DNA from: Paraburkholderia flagellata
GTDB taxonomy: Bacteria; Pseudomonadota; Gammaproteobacteria; Burkholderiales; Burkholderiaceae
NCBI RefSeq assembly: GCF_021390645.1
Contig: NZ_JAJEJT010000006.1
Location: forward strand, 174,942 to 238,941
Direction: 5' to 3'
DNA length: 64,000 nucleotides
The notes beneath the pieces are model-generated. The model made no database searches. It saw nothing but the letters and a program-made list of their open reading frames with translations, and was not told the DNA's origin. This document shows positions 9,026-18,406 of the stretch, one piece after another. Position 1 is the stretch's first letter. Each line of letters starts with the position of its first letter. A program made the position numbers and the translations under genes.

Positions 9026-10681
9026 TTACTCAACGTTCGTTGAGGCGCTCTGGTACCTGGCCCTGAGTCGCTTCTTGTCGATCTTGCCGACGCTCGTCTT
9101 GTCGATCTGCTCGACGAAAACGACGCGATCAGGCACCGCATATCTGGAGATCACGCCGCGAGCGGCAAATCCCTTCAAGTGCTCGAGGATCTGTTCCTCA
9201 TCGGCGTGCTTGTCCGGTTTGAGCACCACCAAGGGCATGGGCCGCTCGCCCCACCTGGCGTCTTTGACACAGATCACCGCCACTTCGCTAACGGCAGGGT
9301 GGCGCGAGACGAGATCCTCCAGTTCTAGCGACGAGACCCACTCCCCGCCTGTCTTGATGACATCCTTGATGCGGTCGGTAACCTGCAGGTAGCCCTTGCT
9401 GTCAATCGCACCGATATCGCTCGTGTGCAGATAGCCGCCGCGCCAGAGCGCTTCCGATGCGGCGGGATCCCCAACGTAGCCCTGCGTCAGCCAGGGCGCT
9501 CGCGCCACGATTTCGCCGGTGGACTTGCCGTCGTGGGCGACATCGTTAATCGACGTATCGACGACGCGAAGATCGACGAGCGGAATAGGCAGCCCCGTTT
9601 TCGTGCGAATGTCGAGATCGCGCTCTGCGTCGTCCGGCATCGACGACTTGTGCTGCGCGAGTGTCAGGATCGGGCAGGTCTCGGACATGCCATAACCCGT
9701 GAAGATATCGATGCCCCGCTCGACCGCCGCGCGGGCAAGGCCGCGCGGCAGCGCCGAACCGCCCACTATCACCTTCCAGCCCTTCATGTCGACATTCGCG
9801 GCGGCGGGGCTGGATAGCACCATGTGCATCAATGTCGGCACCCCGTGCGAGAACGTGACTTTCTCGCGTTTCAGCAGGTCGATAAGCGTCTCGGGCACGT
9901 ACCGGCCTGGGTACACCTGCTTCAGCCCGAGCAACGTCGCGACATACGGCATTCCCCACGCGTGTACGTGGAACATCGGCGTCATTGGCATATATACGTC
10001 GTCGCGGTGGATGCGTCCCTGTTGCGGTGCGCTCGACAGCGCCGCCGCCAGAGAAAGCGTGTGCAGGACGAGTTGCCGGTGACTGAAATAAACGCCCTTC
10101 GGTTGGCCGGTCGTGCCCGTGGTGTAAAAGGTCGTCGCACGCGCGTTCTCGTCGAAATCCTCGAACACGTAGTCCGGCGATGCCGCAGCGAGCAACGACT
10201 CGTATTCGCCAACGAATCCGGCGGGCATCTCGCACGGATCGTTATCGTCAAGTAGTACTAAGCGATCAGGACAAACAAGATGAGTACGTGCGGCATCGAG
10301 TACCGCCATGAACCCGGTGTTGACCAGCAGCACCTTCGCGCGCGAGTGGCTCAATGTGTAGGCGATCTGCTCGGGGGAAAGCCGCACGTTGACGGTCATC
10401 AGCACGGCACCCATCATCGGAACGGCGAAATAGGACTCCAGGTAGCGGTTGCTATCCCAGTCCATGATCGCGACCGTGTCGCCTGGGCCGATCCCGATCG
10501 CTCGCAATCCGCTTGCCAGCCGGCCGATGCGATCGCGCAGCGTGCGATAGGTATAGCGCGTGCGGTCTCGATAGACGATCTGCTGCTCCGGGTTCACCGC
10601 GAGCGGCGTGAGCAACAACTGCCTGATCAGCAGTGGGTATGCGTAAGCGGCTTTGGCACCATCGAAAGGTGTGGATGTCAT
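9026..10681 (-). CDS. AMP-dependent acyl-CoA synthetase (fatty-acyl/aryl-CoA ligase)
   Basis: Activates a carboxylic acid to its CoA ester through an acyl-adenylate. 551 residues, normal length. It shows the P-loop TTGTTGQPKG at about 187-196, the A5 motif YGMSET at 330-335, the hinge DRIKDVIKTGGEW and the C-terminal catalytic Lys in TSVGKIDKKRLR. It resembles the medium/long-chain FadD/DmdB-like group rather than benzoate ligases, but the substrate cannot be read. It lies in the 12-gene minus-strand run, between an SDR gene and the porin. The ribosome site at 10681 is weak. Confidence 0.9.
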   Translation of the reverse strand: MTSTPFDGAKAAYAYPLLIRQLLLTPLAVNPEQQIVYRDRTRYTYRTLRDRIGRLASGLRAIGIGPGDTVAIMDWDSNRYLESYFAVPMMGAVLMTVNVRLSPEQIAYTLSHSRAKVLLVNTGFMAVLDAARTHLVCPDRLVLLDDNDPCEMPAGFVGEYESLLAAASPDYVFEDFDENARATTFYTTGTTGQPKGVYFSHRQLVLHTLSLAAALSSAPQQGRIHRDDVYMPMTPMFHVHAWGMPYVATLLGLKQVYPGRYVPETLIDLLKREKVTFSHGVPTLMHMVLSSPAAANVDMKGWKVIVGGSALPRGLARAAVERGIDIFTGYGMSETCPILTLAQHKSSMPDDAERDLDIRTKTGLPIPLVDLRVVDTSINDVAHDGKSTGEIVARAPWLTQGYVGDPAASEALWRGGYLHTSDIGAIDSKGYLQVTDRIKDVIKTGGEWVSSLELEDLVSRHPAVSEVAVICVKDARWGERPMPLVVLKPDKHADEEQILEHLKGFAARGVISRYAVPDRVVFVEQIDKTSVGKIDKKRLRARYQSASTNVE

Positions 10682-10787
10682 ATTTGCTACCGGAATGGGT
10701 TGTACTAGTGACGTCGCACGGAGCGAGCCGTGAGCCCGTCGTCGTTACGACTATCGGCCGAGCGTGCGACGTCGAGGCTTGCGCTCT

Positions 10788-11552
10788 TCAAGCCGCGCCT
10801 GAAGCGTCGTCAAAGCCCCACACGATCGCCCCTGCGGTCTGGCCGCCATCGACAATGAACTCGGAGCCGGTCGAGAAAGCCGACTCGTCACTTGCGAGGT
10901 ATACGACGAGGTTGCCGACCTCCGCGGGTTCGCCCATGCGGCGCAACGGAATGGCGTCGGTTGACGGTGCCGGACCGGCCATCGATAGCGGTGTCCTGAT
11001 AAAGCCGGGATGGACGGAGTTGACCCGTATGCCATCCCGGGCGAGCTCGAGTGCCGCCGCCTTTGTGAGGCCGCGAACGCCGAATTTCGACGCAACGTAG
11101 GCCGGCAGGCCGGTGTAACCGAGCATCCCCGCCGCCGACGAAATGTTGACGATTGAGCCCCCGCCCGCGCTTCTCATTGCGGGAATCGCCGCCCTGATGC
11201 CTCGGAATACGCCCGACAGGTTGACCGCGAGTGTTTTTTCCCAATCGTGGTCGTCCAGATGCTCGATGAGTCCGTAGGTCGAAATGCCCGCGTTGTTCAC
11301 CAGCACATTCAGCTTGCCGAACGCGTTGACCGCGGACTCGACCGCTTTTTGCCAGTCGGCGGATTTCGTGACGTCCAGATGCACATACCGCGCACCACTT
11401 CCGATTGCTTCCGCGAATGTCTGCCCTTCGCCATCGAGCACATCGGCGATGAGCACTTTCGCACCGGCGTCGGCCATCGCCTTCGCAATGGCCGCACCTA
11501 TGCCGCGAGCCGCACCCGTAACTAATGCTACTTTCCCCTCGAGTCGGGACAT
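10788..11552 (-). CDS. SDR family oxidoreductase (hydroxysteroid-dehydrogenase-like)
   Basis: Classical NAD(P)H short-chain dehydrogenase, 254 residues. Cofactor motif TGAARGIG at 12-19, NNAG at 86-89, catalytic Ser at about 138-139 and Y152-x3-K156, then the NSVHPGFIRTPL segment. Asp at the end of beta-2 (IADVLD) favours NAD. AAGGAGAAGG precedes the ATG. It is one of two SDRs in the operon, so one may oxidise an alcohol intermediate to a ketone. Substrate unknown; similarity to 3-alpha-hydroxysteroid dehydrogenases is only at family level. Confidence 0.9.
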   Translation of the reverse strand: MSRLEGKVALVTGAARGIGAAIAKAMADAGAKVLIADVLDGEGQTFAEAIGSGARYVHLDVTKSADWQKAVESAVNAFGKLNVLVNNAGISTYGLIEHLDDHDWEKTLAVNLSGVFRGIRAAIPAMRSAGGGSIVNISSAAGMLGYTGLPAYVASKFGVRGLTKAAALELARDGIRVNSVHPGFIRTPLSMAGPAPSTDAIPLRRMGEPAEVGNLVVYLASDESAFSTGSEFIVDGGQTAGAIVWGFDDASGAA

Positions 11553-11643
11553 GTTCCTTCTCCTTGGACAAATTTGCAGTGGACCCTGCGGCGCGCATGA
11601 AACCGCCGCTGGGGCGCCAACCGGCAGCCGTCAGTCCGCCTGA

Positions 11644-12858
11644 TCAGTTCGTTATGGCCGCCAGCACCAGCGTTGCAATGGTGGACATGCGCTCCAGGTG
11701 GCGGCTGTCCTCCATCAGGCCAGTCGAGAGGAACGCGATCGTGAGGTCACGCTGCGGATCGATGCTGAACTCGTTGCATCCTGCGCCAAACCCGCCGAAG
11801 GCCTTCGCCGAATGCAGCGCGCTGAAGTGATGACCCGGGAGATTGCCGTCGCCCCGAACGAAGAAGCCGACGCCGATGGCCGCGGGATACGTCATCCAGT
11901 TACGCATGCCGCAGGTCGTGTCGAAGAAGACGTTGCGCATGTCGCCCGTATGGTTTCGCGCGCAAAAGTCGATCATCGCCGGCGACAGCACGCGCACGCC
12001 ATCCAGCGCACCGCCCTGCCGCAACATCTCGGCGAAGCGCAGTACGTCGTTGATCGTCGTCATGCATCCGCCACCCGGGATCTCGCAGCCCGGCATAGCG
12101 ATCAGCGCGCCCACGCCCTCGACCGCCTCCTTGGGGGTCAGCGACGGCATGTTCTCGTACGCTACGCGCACCGGGCATAGACGTTCGAGGAGATCGGCTC
12201 GTGGGCCGAGACTGGTGTCGCTCATGCGAAGCGGCTCGAACAGCTCCTCGCGCAGCATGTCGGCAAAACGCCGGCCACGACCGCCGACACGCAGGCACAT
12301 CGCTGCGATGATCGAATGACCGAGCAACAGCGAATAATTGACACGTTCGCCGGGCTGCGATTCGAGAGGCAGTCCGCAAGCGTAATGCACCATCGCGTCG
12401 ATGTTCGTCAGCACCTCGGGCGGCACGTTCGGCACAGCCGACAGGACACCGCTCGTATGCGTGAGCAGGTGGTAGAGGTTGACCCGCTCCTTGCCGAGCG
12501 TGCCGAACTCCGGGATCACCTCCGCCACGGGCGCGTGCAGCTTGAGCAAACCGCGCTCGACCAGCGACAACGCGAGCACGTTGGTGAACTGTTTCGCGAC
12601 CGACATCGATGCAAAAACTGAGTCCGGCTGTAGACGAGTGCCAGCTGCACGGTCTGCATGGCCTTCGCACAAATCGAGCACCGTCGTGCCCCGACGTGCG
12701 ACGCGCATGGCGACGCCGTGGCAACGCCCCTGCTCGACGTCCGATATGACGGCTTCGCGCACGCGCGCGAGGCGCGACGCGTCGAAGCCATATGCCTGCA
12801 GCGCATCACGATCTGCTGCGACGGATGCCTTGCGGCTGCTGTTTGCAACTTCAGTCAT
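11644..12858 (-). CDS. Serine hydrolase, beta-lactamase/EstB (family VIII esterase) fold
   Basis: 404-residue serine hydrolase of the class C beta-lactamase-like group, most likely an esterase or lactonase. The nucleophile motif is S86-V-A-K89, the Tyr motif is Y175-S-L, and the segment LLTHTSGVLS is typical. The start at 12858 (MTEVANSS) has GTGGAG upstream; the frame continues 450 bases further upstream as antisense-like nonsense over the neighbouring SDR gene, so that extension is rejected. No signal peptide, so cytoplasmic. In this operon it could open an ester or lactone ring. Confidence 0.88.
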   Translation of the reverse strand: MTEVANSSRKASVAADRDALQAYGFDASRLARVREAVISDVEQGRCHGVAMRVARRGTTVLDLCEGHADRAAGTRLQPDSVFASMSVAKQFTNVLALSLVERGLLKLHAPVAEVIPEFGTLGKERVNLYHLLTHTSGVLSAVPNVPPEVLTNIDAMVHYACGLPLESQPGERVNYSLLLGHSIIAAMCLRVGGRGRRFADMLREELFEPLRMSDTSLGPRADLLERLCPVRVAYENMPSLTPKEAVEGVGALIAMPGCEIPGGGCMTTINDVLRFAEMLRQGGALDGVRVLSPAMIDFCARNHTGDMRNVFFDTTCGMRNWMTYPAAIGVGFFVRGDGNLPGHHFSALHSAKAFGGFGAGCNEFSIDPQRDLTIAFLSTGLMEDSRHLERMSTIATLVLAAITN

Positions 12859-12881
12859 GACAAGCTCCACTGAGGGTTCAT

Positions 12882-13703
12882 TTACAGAGGCTTCCCGACC
12901 AGTTGTGTGGGGAACATCCCGCGCACCGTGGCCGCGCCGTCCGCCACATGGACCTGGCCGGTCACGTACGACGCCGCATCCGAGCAGAGGAAGAGGACGG
13001 ACCCCGCCATCTCTTCCGGCCGCGCCGGCCGGCCGATCGGCGCGGCTTCGCGCAGTCGCGCGTTGAGTGCCGGTTCGTCCTTCAGCGCCACCGTCATCGG
13101 CGTATCGACCCAGCCGGGCGCCAGCGCATTGATACGGATGCCCTGGCTCGCGTATTCGATCGCGGCACTCTTCGTGAGCCCGATGACGCCGTGCTTCGCT
13201 GCGACGTAGCCGGCCACGCCGGGCTCGGCCACGATGCCTGCCACGGACGCAGTGTTCACGATCGCCCCGCTGCCCGAGCGCGCCATTTCCTGCAGCTCGT
13301 ACTTCATGCACAGGAATACTCCGCGCAGATTGACGGCGAGCAGGCGATCGAAAACAGCGAGATCCAGCTGTGCGAGCGCGCTGCGGTCGGCGTCTCTGGG
13401 TGCAATTCCTGCGTTGTTGAACGCGCAGTCGAGCTTGCCGAAGCGCCGTACCGTCTCCGACACGAGATGTTGCACGTCGGCTTCGCTGGAAACGTCGGTG
13501 CGCACAAAGATCACCTCCGCACCGAGGCGCTTGATGCCATCGAGGGTTTCACGCGCGGCATCCTCGTTGATGTCGCCGATCGACAAGCGCGCTCCGTGTT
13601 TTGCGAAAGCGAGCGCCACAGCCCGTCCGATGCCAGTTGCGGCACCCGTGACGAGCACCGTTTTTCCGTGGAAGTCCAGAAGATCCGATGCGAGCGAAGT
13701 CAT
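12882..13703 (-). CDS. SDR family oxidoreductase
   Basis: Second classical SDR of the operon, 273 residues. TGAATGIG at 19-26, NNAG at 96-99, Ser153, Y166-x3-K170 and NALAPGWVDTPM. SIGDIN after beta-2 indicates an acidic residue and probable NAD preference. AAGGAATGG precedes the ATG; 23 bases separate it from the serine hydrolase gene. Probably a dehydrogenase step in the same pathway; substrate not assignable. Confidence 0.9.
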   Translation of the reverse strand: MTSLASDLLDFHGKTVLVTGAATGIGRAVALAFAKHGARLSIGDINEDAARETLDGIKRLGAEVIFVRTDVSSEADVQHLVSETVRRFGKLDCAFNNAGIAPRDADRSALAQLDLAVFDRLLAVNLRGVFLCMKYELQEMARSGSGAIVNTASVAGIVAEPGVAGYVAAKHGVIGLTKSAAIEYASQGIRINALAPGWVDTPMTVALKDEPALNARLREAAPIGRPARPEEMAGSVLFLCSDAASYVTGQVHVADGAATVRGMFPTQLVGKPL

Positions 13704-13751
13704 ATTCCATTCCTTGTTTTGAGCAAGATTGAGCCGTCGTGCCGCGCACGT

Positions 13752-15032
13752 TCACGCCGCGGGCATGCCGGCATCGGCGGGGTTTCCGGCGCTAGCCCGT
13801 CTAGGCTCCCGCACGGCAAGCAGCACGATCACGCATGCGAGCGACATGGCGCCGACTGCGATCCATGGCACCGCGGCGATGCCGAGGCGTTGAGCCACGG
13901 TGCCGGCCATCGCGGGGGCCACCGCGCCGCCGCAAACTTCGCCGATGCCGACCACCACGCCCGTCGCGGTGGTCACACAGCGTGCAGGGACCGAGCCGTG
14001 CGTGAGCGGCCCGACGTTGATCGCGAGGACACCCGTGTTCATGAAGGCGGCGACGAAGAGCAAGACGCACAGCGTGGCGGACTGCGCCCCACCGATCGAA
14101 GGCAGAACCCACAAGGCTACAAGGGCGAAAACCATTGCGCCGACCATTACCCGCTTGCATCCGAGACGATCCGAAAGCGCAGGAACGAGCACCATGCCGA
14201 GGCAGCCGCCAGCGCCGAACGCAGAAAGGACGATGCTCATGCTGCCGAGATCGAGCTTCAGGTAATCAACCAGATAGTTCGGCATGAACGCCGCCAGCAC
14301 GAGCAGGCTAGTGAGAAAGCAGCACATCGAAGCGGTGTTGACGAGCACTGCGCGCTGGGAGAGCACGCTCCCCCACGAGGCCGGGGGTTCCGCCTGAACC
14401 TGCGCCCGCACCGGCGCGGCAGGCGGGCGCTCACGCAGAACACGCGCCAGCAGGCAGGCGACCACAAGTCCAGGCACGGACACGACCGCGAACACCCAGT
14501 GCCAGCTCGGCAGTGCCTTCAACAGACCAATGGCGATCAGCGGCCCGAGGAAAGAGCCAACCAGCGGCGACGCCATCTGCTGCAGACCGATATTCAGCCC
14601 GACGCGCGACGGCTTCGACGCTTCGATCGTCGCGACGATGCTGGCTGGCACGTATGCTCCCTCGGCGAGCCCCATGAGCCCGCGTATCAGTAGCAGGCTC
14701 ATGAGTCCCGACGCGAGTCCGCTCGTGGCCACGAGTAGCGAAAAAGCGCCGATGGCTGGCACGAGCACTCGCTTGCGCCCCAGCCGGTCCGAGAGTCTGC
14801 CGCTGAAAATCGACGCGATTCCCCAACCTAGCGCCAGCACGGCCGAAATCAGGCCCAGTTCCTGGTAGTTCAACCCGAGATCCTTCTGCATTGCCGGAAA
14901 GAGCGGGTTGATGATGAAGCGGTCAAGACCGACCATCCCGAATCCGAGGGCGAGAAGCCCTACTGCCTTGAACTCGTAGCGCGCGTCCGACGAGCCGATA
15001 TCGTCTAACGCGTGCGAAACTCTCGCGTGCAT
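13752..15032 (-). CDS. MFS transporter (aromatic acid/H+ symporter-like)
   Basis: 12-helix major facilitator, 426 residues. The loop 2-3 motif GRLSDRLGRKRVLV and the second-half equivalent PALSDRLGCKRVMVGA are clear. The N-terminus carries the DRFIINPLFPAMQKDLGL start seen in AAHS/ACS-type carboxylate permeases. AAGGAGACACC precedes the ATG. It lies between the HIBADH-like and SDR genes, so it is the likely importer of the operon's substrate. Direction and ligand are inferred from context. Confidence 0.9.
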   Translation of the reverse strand: MHARVSHALDDIGSSDARYEFKAVGLLALGFGMVGLDRFIINPLFPAMQKDLGLNYQELGLISAVLALGWGIASIFSGRLSDRLGRKRVLVPAIGAFSLLVATSGLASGLMSLLLIRGLMGLAEGAYVPASIVATIEASKPSRVGLNIGLQQMASPLVGSFLGPLIAIGLLKALPSWHWVFAVVSVPGLVVACLLARVLRERPPAAPVRAQVQAEPPASWGSVLSQRAVLVNTASMCCFLTSLLVLAAFMPNYLVDYLKLDLGSMSIVLSAFGAGGCLGMVLVPALSDRLGCKRVMVGAMVFALVALWVLPSIGGAQSATLCVLLFVAAFMNTGVLAINVGPLTHGSVPARCVTTATGVVVGIGEVCGGAVAPAMAGTVAQRLGIAAVPWIAVGAMSLACVIVLLAVREPRRASAGNPADAGMPAA

Positions 15033-15136
15033 GGTGTCTCCTTGTGCCGGTCAAAGCCGGCGCTATGATGGAAAATCGATCCACGCCCGCGGACCCGCGG
15101 GCGCATGCCCCCGGACCGTCGCGGCGGGTGTTTCAA

Positions 15137-16027
15137 CTACGAATGCACTGCGCCTCCAGCGTGCTCACGCTCGGCAGCAATCACGCTCGCCATGTCGGAC
15201 TCGCCGCCGCCCAGTTCGCGCGCTCTCTGGTACCGCGCCCGTATGTCGATCAGGCCGGCCGTCGGTATGCCGGCAGACTCCGCAGCCGCGACGATCAGAC
15301 CCAGGTCCTTGATCGCCGTGTCGACGCTGCCTCTCGGCGCGAAGTCGCCATCGATCATCTGCTTGCCCTTGGCCTGATAAAGCGGCGATCTGAAGCCGGT
15401 GATCCCCAGCAGTTCGAGCAGGATCTTCGGGTCCCCGTCGTTGGCCTCGATCATTGCCAATGAGGCCGCGAGATGCTCGACCATCGTCAGCACCAGCAGG
15501 TTTCCCGCAAGCTTCACCGTGGCCGCCGCGCCGACGGGGCCCACGTGAAAGATGCGATCGCTGTAGGCTTCCAGCACGGGACTCACGCGTGCCAGCACAT
15601 CGGAATCTCCACCCACCACGGGCCAGAGACCTCCTGCCTCGGCCTCTTTCAGCGATCCGAAAAACGGCGCGTCGAGAAAGTCGACGCGCGCCTGCGCCGC
15701 CGAGATCGCAGCCTTGCGCTTGGTCGCAGCGGCCGTGGTCGACATCTCGATCACCACGGTACCTGGCCTGCAGCCTGCAAACACACCGTCGGAGCGCATC
15801 AGCACGTCGAGCACCGTCTCGTCGCCGGAAAGCACGACAACGACTGCATCGGCATTCCGGCTGGCATCAGCGGGCGTATTCGCCCAGTTGCCACCCGCAG
15901 CGATGGCTGCCGCCGCGTTTTCGCGGGTGCGGTTCCACACCGTCACGGTGTGTCCCCGGCGCGCCAGATGCCCTACCATCACCGATCCCATGGTGCCGGT
16001 TCCAACGACTGCCACATTCATCTTCAT
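15137..16027 (-). CDS. NAD(P)-dependent beta-hydroxyacid dehydrogenase (HIBADH/6PGDH-type)
   Basis: Oxidises a beta-hydroxy acid to its semialdehyde or reduces the reverse. 296 residues. Rossmann motif GTGTMG at 9-14, followed by WNRT, where the Arg after beta-2 suggests NADP. The substrate loop FLDAPFFGSLKEAEAGGL replaces the usual DAPVSGG-type signature. Catalytic Lys172 sits in KLAGN with Asn176. AAGGAGCAGGGCA lies before the ATG, 11 bases after the NTF2-like gene. The altered substrate loop means it is probably not a true 3-hydroxyisobutyrate dehydrogenase. Confidence 0.88.
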   Translation of the reverse strand: MKMNVAVVGTGTMGSVMVGHLARRGHTVTVWNRTRENAAAAIAAGGNWANTPADASRNADAVVVVLSGDETVLDVLMRSDGVFAGCRPGTVVIEMSTTAAATKRKAAISAAQARVDFLDAPFFGSLKEAEAGGLWPVVGGDSDVLARVSPVLEAYSDRIFHVGPVGAAATVKLAGNLLVLTMVEHLAASLAMIEANDGDPKILLELLGITGFRSPLYQAKGKQMIDGDFAPRGSVDTAIKDLGLIVAAAESAGIPTAGLIDIRARYQRARELGGGESDMASVIAAEREHAGGAVHS

Positions 16028-16038
16028 TGCCCTGCTCC

Positions 16039-16506
16039 TTATTCGCTAAACGAGCACATCACGCCCGCACCCTCGCCCGGTTCGAGCTGTTCCGGCGGTG
16101 ACCCGCCAACTGCATGCGCTGCTGCTGCCCTCCAGCTCGCTTCTTCCACCTTGGTCGACTGGCAGAGCTCCATCTGCCAGTGTCGATCGACGCGGACCCA
16201 GATCTGGACTACAAAGGAAAAAGCCTCGAACGCCTGCTGCGCCGGAAGGCGCCACCCTTCGTAGCGCAACAGTCCCGTCATCCACGCCACGTCGCCGGCT
16301 GCCCGCACCTGCAGGTCACGTCGCTGCACGGCGCTGAACTGCACCTCTTGCCGAATGAACTGCATCAACGCTTCGCGTCCGTGAATGACACCTGGCGCAT
16401 GCACATACACCAGCCGGGGCGACGTCAGCAGGTCAAGTTCGACGAAATCCCTGGTCAGCAACGCCGCGCAGCGCCGCTGTTCGAGTTCGAACACAGGATG
16501 TTGCAT
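16039..16506 (-). CDS. NTF2-like (DUF4440/SnoaL) protein
   Basis: 155-residue cone-fold protein. An N-terminal helix (FELEQRRCAALLTRDFVELD) is followed by the LVYVHAPGVIHGREAL segment and alternating strands ending in WMTGLL and FVVQIWVRVDRHWQMEL, the usual DUF4440 pattern. Such proteins act as small hydrolases, isomerases or cyclases, or as non-catalytic subunits. GAGGGGGC precedes the ATG. It sits 7 bases from the BKACE gene and 11 from the dehydrogenase gene, so it is co-translated with pathway enzymes. The C-terminal 35 residues are an unusual Gly/Ala/Pro tail. Confidence 0.8.
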   Translation of the reverse strand: MQHPVFELEQRRCAALLTRDFVELDLLTSPRLVYVHAPGVIHGREALMQFIRQEVQFSAVQRRDLQVRAAGDVAWMTGLLRYEGWRLPAQQAFEAFSFVVQIWVRVDRHWQMELCQSTKVEEASWRAAAAHAVGGSPPEQLEPGEGAGVMCSFSE

Positions 16507-16513
16507 AGCCCCC

Positions 16514-17446
16514 TCATCCCAGTCGCACTTGCTGACGACCCTTCAGGTTCAGCATGTCCCGCACATCGCCTGGACTAGCGATCTGCATTCCCAACGACTC
16601 CAGCAAGCCACGGATCATGCGCACCTGCTCGGCATTCGAGGTAGCAAGCCGGCTCGGTCCGATCGACAGCGCGTCCTCGAGGCCGACGCGCACATTGCCG
16701 CCCATCAGTGCCGCCTGCATCGCCATTGGCATCTGGTGACGGCCAGCGCCGAGCACGCTCCATTGGTAACTGTCGCCGAACAGCTTGTCCGCGATGCGCT
16801 TCATATGGACGAGGTTGTCCGGGTCAGCGCCGATGCCGCCGAGAATGCCCATCACGAACTGGAGGAAAAGCGGCCCCTTCACGAGTCCACGGTCGACGAA
16901 GTGCTTCAGGCTGTACAGGTGGCCTACGTCGTAGCACTCGAACTCGAACCGCGTGTCGTGTGCCCGACCAAGGCCGACCAGCAGATCCTCGATGTCAGCG
17001 AAGGTATTGCGGAAGATGTTTGCGCGCGTTCGTTCGACGTAATCGCGCTCCCAGTCGTATTTCGTGTCCTTGACCTTGTCCAGCATGGTGTGGAATGCGA
17101 AATTGATCGAACCCATGTTGCACGAGGCCATTTCCGGCGAGACGTCGAACGCCGCGGCAAGCCGCTGCTCCATCGTCATCAGAACCGAGCCGCCCGTGGT
17201 GATGTTGATGACGGCGTCGGTGGCCGCGTGAATACGCAGCAGGAATTCGCGGTATACGGCGGGGTCGAACGAAGGCCGGCCGTCGTTGGGGTCGCGCGCA
17301 TGCAGGTGCAGGATTGCGGCGCCGGCTTCGGCGGCTTCGATTGCCTGCTCGGCAATCTGGTCCGGCGTGATGGGAAGATGCGCGGACATGCTCGGCGTGT
17401 GAACGGAACCGGTGACGGCGCAGGTGATGATGATCTTGCGGGACAT
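16514..17446 (-). CDS. Beta-keto acid cleavage enzyme (BKACE/DUF849, Kce-like)
   Basis: Zinc-dependent enzyme that condenses a beta-keto acid with acetyl-CoA and splits it to acetoacetate plus a new acyl-CoA; 3-keto-5-aminohexanoate cleavage enzyme is the type member. 310 residues. Zinc ligands H47-L-H49 in AAILHLHARDPNDG, TTGGS at about residue 83, and the VRVGLEDAL segment with a third acidic ligand. GGAGTAACAGAC precedes the ATG. Its place after a ring-cleavage dioxygenase and an FAH hydrolase suggests it handles a beta-keto acid made by those enzymes. Acetoacetate would be a product. Confidence 0.92.
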   Translation of the reverse strand: MSRKIIITCAVTGSVHTPSMSAHLPITPDQIAEQAIEAAEAGAAILHLHARDPNDGRPSFDPAVYREFLLRIHAATDAVINITTGGSVLMTMEQRLAAAFDVSPEMASCNMGSINFAFHTMLDKVKDTKYDWERDYVERTRANIFRNTFADIEDLLVGLGRAHDTRFEFECYDVGHLYSLKHFVDRGLVKGPLFLQFVMGILGGIGADPDNLVHMKRIADKLFGDSYQWSVLGAGRHQMPMAMQAALMGGNVRVGLEDALSIGPSRLATSNAEQVRMIRGLLESLGMQIASPGDVRDMLNLKGRQQVRLG

Positions 17447-17451
17447 GTCTG

Positions 17452-18330
17452 TTACTCCGAGCGGTTCGGTTCGGCAACGACGAGATTTTCGATGTGCCCG
17501 ATGCCATCGATCTCAACGCGCATCACATCGCCGATGCGGCGATACGACGGCGGTTTCATCGCCACGCCGACGCCCGAGGGCGTTCCCGTGGCAATAATGT
17601 CGCCAGGCTCGAGTGTCATTACCGTCGTCAGATGAGCGATTTGCTGCCAGATGTCGTAGATGAGTTCGCTCGTACAGCCTTCCTGGCGCAGTTCGCCGTT
17701 CACCTTCATGCGAATCTTCAGCGTGTGCGGATCGGGAATCTCGTCGGCGGTGACGATCCACGGGCCGATGGGCCCATGCGTGTTGAAGCTCTTGCCTAGT
17801 GTCATCGTCGGCGAGCGCATCTGCCAGTCGCGCACCGACACATCGTTCACGGCGAGGTAGCCGGCCACAACCGAAGGGGCTTGCTCGACGCTCACATGCC
17901 GACAGCGCTTGCCGATGACCACGCCAAGCTCGGCTTCGTAATCGAGCTGGTCGGATGCCACGGGCATCTGCACCGGATCGTACGGCCCGTTGATGCAGGA
18001 GACTTGCTTGTTGAACCACAATTGGCTGTCGGGAACTTTCACGCCAAGATCGATCGCCTCTTGCGCGTGTTTACGGTAGTTCATGCCGATGGCGAGGAAC
18101 TTGGACGGGTTGGGCACGGGCGCTTCCAGACGGACATCGTCGAGCGGAAATGTCACTGCGTGGTCAAGCTCGACCGCTCGAGCCCGCTCGAGCGTGGCCG
18201 GTCCAGCCTGCAGCAGTTCGAGCATCGTATGCGGCAGCGCGCCGTCGCTCGAGGGCAGATCGATGATCTGGTCGTTTACTACTTTGCCGACCGATACACG
18301 GCCGCGGCAGCTAAAGGTGACGAGTTTCAT
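17452..18330 (-). CDS. Fumarylacetoacetate hydrolase family protein
   Basis: Metal-dependent C-C hydrolase, decarboxylase or hydratase acting on ring-cleavage products. 292 residues with the FAH core: FLAIGMNYRKHAQE at 78-91, metal-binding DYEAELGVVIG at 130-140 (E132, E134), then TLGKSFNTHGPIGPW, and GTPSGVG at about 251-257. The N-terminal 65 residues are the small cap domain. It stops 5 bases before the BKACE ATG. In an operon with an extradiol dioxygenase it most likely hydrolyses or isomerises the meta-cleavage product. Confidence 0.92.
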   Translation of the reverse strand: MKLVTFSCRGRVSVGKVVNDQIIDLPSSDGALPHTMLELLQAGPATLERARAVELDHAVTFPLDDVRLEAPVPNPSKFLAIGMNYRKHAQEAIDLGVKVPDSQLWFNKQVSCINGPYDPVQMPVASDQLDYEAELGVVIGKRCRHVSVEQAPSVVAGYLAVNDVSVRDWQMRSPTMTLGKSFNTHGPIGPWIVTADEIPDPHTLKIRMKVNGELRQEGCTSELIYDIWQQIAHLTTVMTLEPGDIIATGTPSGVGVAMKPPSYRRIGDVMRVEIDGIGHIENLVVAEPNRSE

Positions 18331-18406
18331 GTCGGATCTTCGGTCGTTGAATCAAAGGAGCTCGCGGGCATCGCGCAGCGAAAAGGCACGCACGCGCTGG
18401 TCGCGC

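Noticed and set aside
12859..13311. N-terminal extension of the serine hydrolase frame
   Set aside because: It reads through the SDR gene in a wrong frame; the ATG at 12858 has a good ribosome site.
12903..14693. Plus-strand 596-codon frame
   Set aside because: Antisense to an SDR and an MFS gene with clear motifs; long open frames opposite GC-rich genes are expected.
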